Source: Bacteroidota bacterium (GTDB taxonomy: Bacteria > Bacteroidota > Bacteroidia > Sphingobacteriales > Sphingobacteriaceae). Taken from it: 51,577 nucleotides of DNA. This document shows, piece by piece, positions 44,503 through 51,577 of this stretch (its first letter is position 1; each line of letters opens with the position of its first letter). Location: NCBI GenBank assembly GCA_013286235.1, contig JABDGE010000019.1, forward strand, positions 1 through 51,577, written 5' to 3'. A program made the translations under genes and the position numbers. The notes beneath the pieces were generated by a model. That model did no database searches. It saw nothing but the letters and a program-made list of their open reading frames with translations, and was not told the origin of the DNA.

Positions 44503-44655
44503 ATTCAATTGTAAAAATTCAATACCTCACGTTTGCGGAATCAAACAACAATCGCCATCTCCTCACTACCATCGGGTTGTTAAAATTAATCGTGCAGCAC
44601 AGGGTCGTCTTCGAGCGACTCTATTGGGACAGGGAGAAAGTAACGTACTTTGATT
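44503..44655 (+). other. Possible tail of a second DUF6934-like gene
   Basis: An open frame without a start ends REKVTYFDYEHS just at the next small gene, in the same place and with similar residues as the KRVTLHYEY end of the DUF6934-like gene. It may be a relic of the upstream partner of the second small gene. Weak evidence. Confidence 0.3.
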
Positions 44656-44835
44656 ATGAGCACAGTTGAAGACCAGGAAATAGTCGAGCTAAATAAAAAA
44701 AAGTTCCCGGTGGTTGTCATCGACGAATCGCTGAATAAATATCATGATATTGTTTTGTTTCCGGAAAAACTCAAAAAAGCCAACGAGACATTAGAAAAGA
44801 CCGGTCATCCGGAAAAATATATTAACATAAAATAA
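44656..44835 (+). CDS. Small protein, paralogue of the 44.3-kb one
   Basis: 59 residues (MSTVEDQEIVELNKKKFPVV, VIDESLNKYHDIVLFPEKLK). Aligns along its length with the 54-aa protein: LNKKKFPVVVIDESLNKYHD against LNKRKTPVVIIDNSLKKYKD. The ORF could also start at TTG 44650. Function unknown. Confidence 0.6.
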   Translation: MSTVEDQEIVELNKKKFPVVVIDESLNKYHDIVLFPEKLKKANETLEKTGHPEKYINIK

Positions 44836-45146
44836 AGTGCATCCTGTTTCCAGGATCTCTCGAAGAGGACCCTGCGATGCATGAACTCGTCTGGGAGAGC
44901 TTTCTGCTTATTTTTTGTCTCCCGTTCCCACAGGGTCTCTCGCAGAGGACCCTGCGATGCATGAACACGTCTGGGAGAGCTTTCTGCTTATCTTTTGTCT
45001 TGGACTTTTTATTTCTGCAACCGCTGGTTGCAAATTTAGCTATTTGTCAATTATGCAACCGGTGGTTGCACAATCGGATCGCAAAGGTAATCCTGCCCGT
45101 CGTAGAGACGCGATACTTCGCGTCTCCTTCGCGTCTCCGTGAATAA
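44836..45146. repeat. Gene-free stretch: 80-bp tandem repeat and hairpins
   Basis: Two copies with 80-bp period (about 44845-44920 and 44925-45000), each with GAGGACCCTGCGATGCATGA and CTGGGAGAGCTTTCTGCTTA. Then two TGCAACC-3 nt-GGTTGCA hairpins (45016-45032, 45054-45070) and one hairpin with arms GAGACGCGA/TCGCGTCTC (45105-45126). ORFs here are repeat translations. Confidence 0.75.
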
Positions 45147-45566
45147 TCATCCACCAAACACCATTTCCTCAATCACCATCGGACTATTAAAATTGCTGTA
45201 CCGTAACCACCTCGGCAACACCTTAAAATGAACCAGCCCCGGCCAGGTTTTGGCGCGTTCGCGGCCATCGGGATAAACAGAATAGTATATTTCGCGGTAA
45301 CGATCGTCTGCATCCGTTAGTTCCATTGCCATCCCTTCATATTGCACCGTTGTTTCATCATCCCAGCCGATAACCAGTGCCACAGATGGATTATGAATAA
45401 TATTCTCATACTTGCGCGACGTCGTAATCGTGTCAAACACAATTTCAAGGTCACCGCTCACAGCAATGCCTACCAAAGCGGATTCCGGCACGCCATCTTT
45501 TGTGACTGAGGAAACGACCGCGACTCTATGCTGTTGAATAAACTTATAGATAAATTCTTTTTCCAT
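45147..45566 (-). CDS. Pyridoxamine 5'-phosphate oxidase family protein
   Basis: 139 residues of the FMN-binding split-barrel fold: FIQQHRVAVVSSVTKDGVPE at the start, LEIVFDTITTSRKYENIIHN with the usual S/T-K pair for FMN phosphate, and VALVIGWDDETTVQYEGMA. Too short for true PdxH; more like general flavin- or heme-binding family members. Substrate unknown. Confidence 0.82.
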   Translation of the reverse strand: MEKEFIYKFIQQHRVAVVSSVTKDGVPESALVGIAVSGDLEIVFDTITTSRKYENIIHNPSVALVIGWDDETTVQYEGMAMELTDADDRYREIYYSVYPDGRERAKTWPGLVHFKVLPRWLRYSNFNSPMVIEEMVFGG

Positions 45567-45633
45567 TGCAACTCAAATTTAGCAGCTAATTTACAAGTAT
45601 TAAAAACCCGGCAATTGCCAACATCCAAAACCT

Positions 45634-45649
45634 CCCGATAGCTATCGGG
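45634..45649. repeat. CCCGATAGCTATCGGG palindrome
   Basis: Perfect 16-bp palindrome (extends to 18 bp with flanking T/A), fifth copy in the window, between divergent genes. Confidence 0.8.
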
Positions 45650-45718
45650 AGAACCAATGAGCCACCATTGTTAACAAATATTTAACACGAAACATTTCGG
45701 GTTGCTACGGATTCTTTT

Positions 45719-45726
45719 TACGTTTG
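45719..45726 (+). promoter_or_regulatory. Candidate -7 box of the SNF2 helicase gene
   Basis: TACGTTTG matches TAnnTTTG, 45 nt before the ATG. The nearest TTG upstream is only 14 nt away, so the match is incomplete. Confidence 0.35.
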
Positions 45727-45771
45727 AATTTTTTGTTGATGTAACTTCTAAAATATTTTTTTCAGTTTAGA

Positions 45772-48672
45772 ATGTTACGCGTCGACAGTACAAGGCCCTG
45801 CCAAATTATTTATGCCATCGCCCGGCACGAATACCTGTCGTATGTTATTGAGCCACACATCGTTCAGCTAAACCCCAATGGAGAATTTTCACTTACCCAC
45901 CAGCGTTTATTCTCCAATACTGCCAAAGAGTTTGCTCCCTATTTGGACGAGACCGATTTAAAGCTCATCAAAATACTGGAGGAAATTGAACAGGGTAACC
46001 TGATCAAAAGGTACTATAAAAAGCCGATCCGTCCGTTCGAGTTTTTTACCAAAATTTTTAACGAGCAGTTTTTCGATACGGTAAGGCCTAAAATTGAAAA
46101 ACGCATGGCCGATGCGCTTGCCCATCTTGGTAACAAACAACTTTACCTGATGAGCAAGGAGGGTTACCCGGCTGAGCGAAGGCTGCAGATCGCCACGGAA
46201 ACAGCAACCGTGCTGTTCCACTTCAGGCGCGACGAACAGGAGATCCGCTACTTCCCTACCATCAAATACCAGGGCATGCGCATTGAGTTCATGTTCAAAA
46301 ATGCGGGGATCATCTGCAACCACCCCGCCTGGATGCTGCTGGATGACACGCTGTACCATTTTGAAAAGGAAATTGAAGGCAAAAAGCTGCTGCCCTTTTT
46401 AAATAAGCGGTACATCGCCATTCCACGTTCGTCGGAACGCTCGTACTTTGAAAAATTCGTGGCGCCGCTGATAGAGAAACACCATGTTTATGCGGAAGGC
46501 TTTACCATTAACACCGAAAAATACGATGCCCGGCCGGTTTTAAAGCCTGTTTATATAGAGGGCGGCACTTCGCAGCTGCAGCTTTGCTTCCGATATGCAG
46601 GTTACCTGTTCTCCTACGGCGACGAGCGGCATATTTCGGTAAGGATGGAGGAAAAGGGCGACGACTATATTTTTCATCGCATCAAACGGTCGGTGATGTG
46701 GGAAAAGAATAAGTTTCACCTATTGGAGGCAATGGGTTTGAGAAGCACTTCGTCCCTTTTTAAAAACCTTGAAGTGGAAGGCGACAATGAAGAGGACGAC
46801 CGCTCATTTTCTGTTTTCGACTGGATAAACCAGCATTATGACGAACTGGAAAAGCAGGGTTTTGAAATAGAACAACCCGACTCCGGCGCTGAAAAAAGAT
46901 ACCTGTTCGGGACCAATAAGATAGAACTTGAAGTGACCGAAAACAACGACTGGTTCGATATCAACGCGATCGTAATTTTCGGCATTTACCGCATCCCTTT
47001 TATCCAGCTCAAAAATCATATCCTAAACCGGAAGCGGGAATTTGTGCTGCCTTCCGGGGAAATCGCCGTGATACCCGAAAAGTGGTTTTCGCAATACGGT
47101 AACCTGCTCCATTTTTCTGAAGGCGGAAATGAGTTGAAGCTTCGCAGGCAGCATATCGGTTTGATCGCCTCACTCGCCGAGGGCGAAATGGCCGGGGTCA
47201 GCATGAGCCGAAAACTGCAAAGGCTGCTGAATTTTGAGGAAATGGAAGACGTGCCGATGCCGCAATGCTTTGAGGGTGAATTGCGCCACTACCAAAAAGC
47301 CGGTTATAACTGGTTCCATTTTTTGAAGGAGTACCACTTTGGCGGCTGCCTGGCCGATGACATGGGCCTTGGCAAAACCATTCAAACCCTGGCCCTGCTT
47401 CAAAAGCACAAGGAAGATACCGAGGCAGTGGGCGGGAGAAGCACTTCGCTGGCCATTATGCCCACCTCGCTGATCTACAACTGGCTGAACGAGGCTAAAA
47501 AGTTTGCGCCGAAACTGCGGCTCATGGTGCATACCGGCACTTTCCGGTATAAGTCGCCGGAGGTTTTTGCAAATTACGACATGGTGATCACTACCTACGG
47601 CATCAGCCGTATTGACATAGAACTGTTCAAATCGTTCTTTTTCGATTACGTGATACTGGATGAAAGCCAGAATATTAAAAATGCCTCGTCCAAGTCATTT
47701 ATGGCCGTACGACAGCTAAAATCGAGGTTTAAGCTGATATTGAGTGGAACGCCGGTTGAAAATTCGGTCAACGATCTGTGGACGCAGATGTCGTTCATTA
47801 ACCCCGGCCTGCTGGGCGCCCAGCAGTATTTCCAGAACGAGTTTGTAACGCCGATCGAGAAGAAAAAAGATGAAGAAAGCGCGCGCAAGCTGCAGGCGCT
47901 GATCAAACCTTTTGTACTGCGACGCACCAAGGAGCAGGTGGCGACCGAGTTGCCGCCGAAAACTGAAAACTTGTTTTACTGCCAGATGAGCGAGGAACAG
48001 GCTTCGGTGTACGAACAGGTGAAATCCGAATACCGCAATGAGCTTCTACGCAGCCTCGAGGACGGCACTTTTGGCAAAACGCAAATGCACGTATTGCAGG
48101 GGCTGATCAAGCTGCGCCAGATTGCCAATCACCCGGTGATGATCGACAGCGACTACGAAGGCGATTCGGGCAAGTTTGAAAACGTGGTGCATACGCTGGC
48201 CAACGTACTCGATGGCGGCCACAAAGTGCTGATCTTTTCGCAGTTTGTACGGCAGCTGAATATTTACCGCGAGCACCTCGATAAAGAAGATATCCCTTAC
48301 GTATACCTCGACGGCAGCACCCAAAACCGCGGCGACGTGGTAAAACAATTCCAGGAAGATCCCAAAACCCGGGTGTTTTTAATATCAATAAAAGCCGGCG
48401 GCGTTGGCCTCAACCTAACCGAAGCCGACTATGTGTTTATCCTCGACCCCTGGTGGAACCCCGCCGTGGAGCAGCAGGCTATCGACCGTACGCACCGCAT
48501 CGGCCAAACCAAAAACGTATTTATCTACAAATTCATCACTAAGGATTCCGTCGAAGAAAAGATACTTGCCCTGCAACAGCGGAAATTGAGCGTGGCCCGC
48601 GCTCTCATCACTACCGAGGATAGCTTTATTAAATCGTTGTCGGTGGAGGATATTAAGGAGATATTGGGGTAG
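45772..48672 (+). CDS. SNF2-family DEAD/DEAH helicase-like ATPase
   Basis: 966 residues. The ATPase part lies in the C-terminal half: motif I DDMGLGKTIQT (about 530), motif II LDESQN in place of DEAH, motif III LSGTPVENSVNDLW, motif V AGGVGLNLTEAD and motif VI QQAIDRTHRIGQ, as in SNF2/RapA-like translocases. The N-terminal 480 residues form the bacterial SNF2-associated region; no SWIM zinc motif was seen. It is expected to move along double-stranded DNA and remodel protein-DNA contacts. Monocistronic. Confidence 0.92.
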   Translation: MLRVDSTRPCQIIYAIARHEYLSYVIEPHIVQLNPNGEFSLTHQRLFSNTAKEFAPYLDETDLKLIKILEEIEQGNLIKRYYKKPIRPFEFFTKIFNEQFFDTVRPKIEKRMADALAHLGNKQLYLMSKEGYPAERRLQIATETATVLFHFRRDEQEIRYFPTIKYQGMRIEFMFKNAGIICNHPAWMLLDDTLYHFEKEIEGKKLLPFLNKRYIAIPRSSERSYFEKFVAPLIEKHHVYAEGFTINTEKYDARPVLKPVYIEGGTSQLQLCFRYAGYLFSYGDERHISVRMEEKGDDYIFHRIKRSVMWEKNKFHLLEAMGLRSTSSLFKNLEVEGDNEEDDRSFSVFDWINQHYDELEKQGFEIEQPDSGAEKRYLFGTNKIELEVTENNDWFDINAIVIFGIYRIPFIQLKNHILNRKREFVLPSGEIAVIPEKWFSQYGNLLHFSEGGNELKLRRQHIGLIASLAEGEMAGVSMSRKLQRLLNFEEMEDVPMPQCFEGELRHYQKAGYNWFHFLKEYHFGGCLADDMGLGKTIQTLALLQKHKEDTEAVGGRSTSLAIMPTSLIYNWLNEAKKFAPKLRLMVHTGTFRYKSPEVFANYDMVITTYGISRIDIELFKSFFFDYVILDESQNIKNASSKSFMAVRQLKSRFKLILSGTPVENSVNDLWTQMSFINPGLLGAQQYFQNEFVTPIEKKKDEESARKLQALIKPFVLRRTKEQVATELPPKTENLFYCQMSEEQASVYEQVKSEYRNELLRSLEDGTFGKTQMHVLQGLIKLRQIANHPVMIDSDYEGDSGKFENVVHTLANVLDGGHKVLIFSQFVRQLNIYREHLDKEDIPYVYLDGSTQNRGDVVKQFQEDPKTRVFLISIKAGGVGLNLTEADYVFILDPWWNPAVEQQAIDRTHRIGQTKNVFIYKFITKDSVEEKILALQQRKLSVARALITTEDSFIKSLSVEDIKEILG

Positions 48673-48720
48673 GTTGATTTACGAATTACGAATTACGATT
48701 TTGGGTGTATGATTTCGGAA
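48673..48720. repeat. TTTACGAATTACG repeat after the SNF2 stop
   Basis: Two nt after the TAG stop the sequence reads TGATTTACGAATTACGAATT, the same repeat that begins at the stop codons of the ATP-grasp and sdhC genes. No gene is seen up to 48940. Confidence 0.6.
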
Positions 48721-48777
48721 TTGGGTAGACACACAGGTACTGGATATTTATTCGCATTTTTCTATGAGTGGATCAGG

Positions 48778-48804
48778 CTTGCGAAGTTTTCAAAACTTCG
48801 CAAG
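48778..48804. repeat. Perfect 27-bp palindrome
   Basis: 13-bp arms CTTGCGAAGTTTT and complement around one C. It could act as a terminator-like hairpin but has no T-tract after it. Confidence 0.75.
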
Positions 48805-48940
48805 TCCCTCCTTTCCCTCGGTTTAATTTTATGGTGCCCCGCCCACACCGTAAACAATGTTTTTAAAACAAATATGCTTAATATTGGTTCATCAAACATT
48901 TTCAACGCCTTTTTGAATTCATTCTCAAAACACAATTTCC

Positions 48941-49786
48941 ATGAAAAAGATCTTACTTCTCCTGCTGCTCATATTAACCGCCGGTATTGCCTTTGGCCAA
49001 AGCAAAATGGCCTGTTGCGTTAATCCATCAGCTACCAAACAGTTTGCCATGCTGGCCTCGGACAAAAAGTTCGTCATGTCGCACCCGGTACCGTTGAAAT
49101 ATCATTTTCAAAGCACCATCGGCAAAGCCATCACCTACCCAACAGCAGATGGGAAAACGGCGAACGCCTTTGTTTTTATGGCGCAAACTAAAACCAATAA
49201 TTACCTGCTCGTTGTGCACGAATGGTGGGGCTTGAATGACTGGGTAAAAAAAGAGTCGGAACAATTGTATACCGACCTGGGGAATGTGAACATCATCGAC
49301 CTGGACCTATACGACGGTAAGGTGGCCACCACCCGCGAGGACGCAGGCAAATTTATGCAGGCGGTAAAAGATGATCGCGCCCAGGCAATTATTAAAGGCG
49401 CTATAACGTATATCGGCCCAAATGCCCGAATTGCTGCTATCGGGTGGTGCTTCGGCGGCGGCTGGAGTTTGCAAACTGCATTACTGGCGGGCAAGCAGGC
49501 TATTGCCTGTGTAATGTATTATGGTATGCCGGAGCAGGACGTAAACAAACTTAAAACACTGAACTGCGACGTGCTGGGTAATTTTGCAGCGAAGGATCAA
49601 TGGATAAACCCTAAGGTGGTTGCACAGTTTGAAACCAACATGAAAACCGCTGGTAAAAAAGTAACTACGCATGAGTTTGACGCCGACCACGGTTTCGCCA
49701 ACCCAAGCAACCCGATTTACAACAGCGAGGCAACCACTGAAGCGTATAAATACACTTTGGAATTCCTGAGACCGAGGCTTGGTTAG
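48941..49786 (+). CDS. Secreted dienelactone hydrolase family protein
   Basis: 281 residues: signal peptide (KKILLLLLLILTAGIAFGQ) and an alpha/beta hydrolase of the DLH type. Nucleophile Cys in AIGWCFGGGWS (GxCxGG), Asp in NFAAKDQWI and His in DADHGFAN complete the triad; LLVVHEWWGLNDWVKKESEQ is a family landmark. Expected to hydrolyse small esters or lactones in the periplasm; true substrate unknown. Confidence 0.9.
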   Translation: MKKILLLLLLILTAGIAFGQSKMACCVNPSATKQFAMLASDKKFVMSHPVPLKYHFQSTIGKAITYPTADGKTANAFVFMAQTKTNNYLLVVHEWWGLNDWVKKESEQLYTDLGNVNIIDLDLYDGKVATTREDAGKFMQAVKDDRAQAIIKGAITYIGPNARIAAIGWCFGGGWSLQTALLAGKQAIACVMYYGMPEQDVNKLKTLNCDVLGNFAAKDQWINPKVVAQFETNMKTAGKKVTTHEFDADHGFANPSNPIYNSEATTEAYKYTLEFLRPRLG

Positions 49787-50014
49787 TTCATAGCTCATGG
49801 TTCATGATTCATGGCCGGAGAGGAGAGCTAAAAGCGGAAAGCTTAAAGACCAAAGCGTGAGGAGGGTTCATGGTTGATAGTTCATGGCCGGAGAATAGCG
49901 GAAATCTGAAAGATCGACGCGTTAGGAAGGTTCATGGTTGTTGGGCAGAGAGCTAAACACGCAAATCACTATGAACTATGAACAATTTCGTAACATTGCA
50001 AAAAAATCCGCCTT
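49787..50014. other. Intergenic stretch with TTCATGG and AAAGC repeats
   Basis: Several TTCATGGTT/TTCATGGCC units and an AGCTAAAAGCGGAAAGCTTA piece like the 10.98-kb repeat. No gene. Confidence 0.5.
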
Positions 50015-50990
50015 TTGACTGCCCGCACAAAAAAACTACTTTCCTACCTGCTTAAACTGGGTATTCTAATACTTGCCTTCTGGTTTATTGATCATCGTAT
50101 ACAAAAGTACAACGACAGCCTGCACAAATTCGTAATGCTGGTATCGAGGATCAGCTATACGCGGGTGATTGTTACGCTATCAGCAATTGTTCTTCTGATG
50201 CTCCTTAACTGGGTACTCGAGTCATTAAAATGGCGATACCTTACTCAAAAGCTGGCCAGGATGACGGTTTGGCAAGCGATCGAATCGGTATTTTGCGGGT
50301 TAACCTGGGCGATTTTTACGCCTAACCGCTTTGGCGAATACGGCGGCCGGGTTATGTACCTGCCGGTAAGGAAGCGAATCTATGGGATATTTGCCATGGC
50401 AGTGGGGGGAATCGGCCAAAACGCGGTTACCAATGTTTTGGGCGCGCTGGCGGTTATCTGGTTCGTGTTTTCATTTCTGCACGTGCCCGTGTGGTTTATG
50501 GCCGGATCCGTGCTGGTTAACCTCGGTGTCGTCGTCCTGATGCTCATTTTTTACTTCAACATCAAATGGCTGGTTAAACTGCTCAACAAGATCAGGTTCC
50601 TCAAAAAGTTTCATCGTTTTTTCGACATCATGGGCAAATACGATTTTGCCGAATTGCTCACCATCATGTGGTTTTGCCTGGCCCGTTTTTTTTGTTTTCA
50701 CTTTTCAATATTACCTTATTATCCACCTGCTGATACCCGAAATGCCTGTTTGGCAATTGGTTTTGATGATGTTTGTGTTTTTCTTTGTACAGTCGGCCGT
50801 GCCGTCGATGGATATAGTAGATGTAGGCGTACGAAGTGTTACTGCCGATACGCTGTTTGGTTACATCACCAACCAGCATATTGCAGTAGTGGTGGCGGTT
50901 TCGCTTATTTATGTAGTTAACATCATTATTCCTGCTATTTTAGGCTCCGTATTTGTATTAAACGTAAAATTCTTTGATCGCACTGCTTAG
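50015..50990 (+). pseudogene. Flippase-like (LPG synthase TM-type) membrane protein, frameshifted in a T8 run
   Basis: Frame 0 from a TTG start (MTARTKKLLSYLLKLGILIL) encodes helices of the lysylphosphatidylglycerol-synthase TM/flippase-like family (LNWVLESLKWRYL, AIFTPNRFGEYGGR) up to LLTIMWFCLARFF. Then T8 at 50686-50693 puts the rest out of frame. The neighbouring frame continues FVFTFQYYLIIHLLIPEMPV, VDVGVRSVTADTLFGYITNQ to a stop at 50988-50990. One T fewer restores an intact protein of about 325 aa. It may be a sequencing error in the homopolymer, a real mutation or phase variation. Next to the glycosyltransferase, overlapping it by 17 nt. Confidence 0.75.
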
Positions 50991-51577
50991 TATATTTTTC
51001 CTGCTGCTTTCGGTTTTATACACCACCGTTATCATCTTTCTCATTGTAGGGTGGCACAGGGTAAAACGCCCGCAAGTAAAAACATCGGGTTTCACTACCC
51101 GGGTAACTATCCTGGTGGCCGCCCGCAACGAAGAAGAAAAGATCCATCTCACCATTGAAGACCTTTTGGCCCAGGACTACCCGAAGGAATTGACTGAGAT
51201 CATCATCGCCGACGACCATTCGACCGACCGCACATCGGCCATCATCCAAAGCTATGCTACCGGTGGTGTAAAGCTTTTGCAGCTGAATGAAGACAAGCCC
51301 CTTAACTCGTACAAAAAGAAGGCTATCGGGCTGGCGATCGATATGTCAACAGGTGACCTGATGGTGGCTACTGACGCGGACTGCCGGATGGGCAGCAAAT
51401 GGCTTGCAACCATCGTGGGCTATTTTGAAATGCACCAGCCTTATATGATCTCATCGCCGGTAACTTATTTCGAGGAAAAATCGTTGTTTGAGCGGATGCA
51501 GACGCTCGAATTTTATACGCTTGTTGCAACAGGCGCCGCCTTCATCGGCAATAACCATGCATCTACCTGCAACGGGG
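50974..51577 (+). CDS. Glycosyltransferase family 2 protein, N-terminal part
   Basis: Partial at the right edge (about 201 codons visible). From a TTG start: one membrane helix (ALLSIFFLLLSVLYTTVIIF), then the GT-A domain with VTILVAARNEEEKIHLTIED, EIIIADDHSTDRT and the metal-binding ATDADCRMGS. Inverting GT2 enzyme, probably membrane-linked polysaccharide or glycolipid synthesis. A stop (50965-50967) leaves no ATG; TTG at 50974 is the first start. It overlaps the flippase-like gene, so the two probably act together. Confidence 0.85.
   Translation, partial: MIALLSIFFLLLSVLYTTVIIFLIVGWHRVKRPQVKTSGFTTRVTILVAARNEEEKIHLTIEDLLAQDYPKELTEIIIADDHSTDRTSAIIQSYATGGVKLLQLNEDKPLNSYKKKAIGLAIDMSTGDLMVATDADCRMGSKWLATIVGYFEMHQPYMISSPVTYFEEKSLFERMQTLEFYTLVATGAAFIGNNHASTCNG

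Noticed and set aside
48778..48804. 27-bp palindrome as the SNF2 gene terminator
   Set aside because: No T-tract follows, it lies over 100 nt after the stop, and the symmetric form fits the repeat families better.

Overview
The window looks like chromosomal DNA of a Bacteroidota bacterium in the Sphingobacteriaceae, most like Mucilaginibacter or Pedobacter. This rests on gene content and style: the lptB/GH3 pair, a three-gene succinate dehydrogenase with a single cytochrome b subunit, Bacteroidota-type promoter boxes (TTG - about 20 nt - TAnnTTTG) in the one intergenic gap where I could read them on both strands, small DUF6934- and DUF2683-like genes, and intergenic DNA crowded with palindromic repeats. 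The genus is an inference from memory of protein families.

Layout. 0-4.4 kb: a GH3-like gene (cut by the window edge), lptB and recJ on the minus strand, then a metallo-hydrolase and a lone response regulator. 4.6-9.9 kb: a large secreted zinc protease, a Gfo/Idh/MocA oxidoreductase, a thioredoxin-like lipoprotein and a secreted protein of unknown function, with a decayed thioredoxin tail between the last two. 10-13.8 kb: transglutaminase, alpha-E and circularly permuted ATP-grasp genes, a known conserved trio predicted to make or process a peptide-like product. 14-19.3 kb: ordinary metabolic enzymes (SDR, PfkB kinase, DoxX, VOC, old yellow enzyme). 19.5-22.5 kb: a toxin-antitoxin pair whose toxin needs a -1 frameshift, a DUF2683-like ORF with a stop at codon 2, a secreted protein with a carboxypeptidase-like regulatory domain and a frameshifted small gene.

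22.9-31.2 kb is an AT-rich accessory island. Its core is a tightly packed four-gene operon (22975-28341): two different HD-domain phosphohydrolases, a protein I do not recognise and a HerA/FtsK-family ATPase. I know no named system with this composition, and it is the best candidate for an undescribed (probably anti-phage or anti-plasmid) system. Downstream, a small membrane protein, a four-helix membrane protein and a class 3 lipase are each separated by copies of one imperfect palindromic repeat.

31.6-43.8 kb: YciE-like ferritin, an outer-membrane barrel, a three-gene sensor module (180-aa anchored protein, 7-TM protein, histidine kinase), sdhC-sdhA-sdhB, PdeM-like phosphoesterase, DegQ/HtrA protease and, divergently, dapF. 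The sensor module lies between the real 3' end of sdhB with its terminator and a second, diverged copy of that same end, as if inserted there. 43.9-51.6 kb: a broken DUF6934 gene with two small paralogous proteins, a flavin-type oxidase, a SNF2 helicase, a dienelactone hydrolase, a flippase-like gene broken in a T8 run and the start of a family 2 glycosyltransferase.

No tRNA, rRNA, transposase or CRISPR array was recognised. All calls come from reading the sequence; no database search was run.
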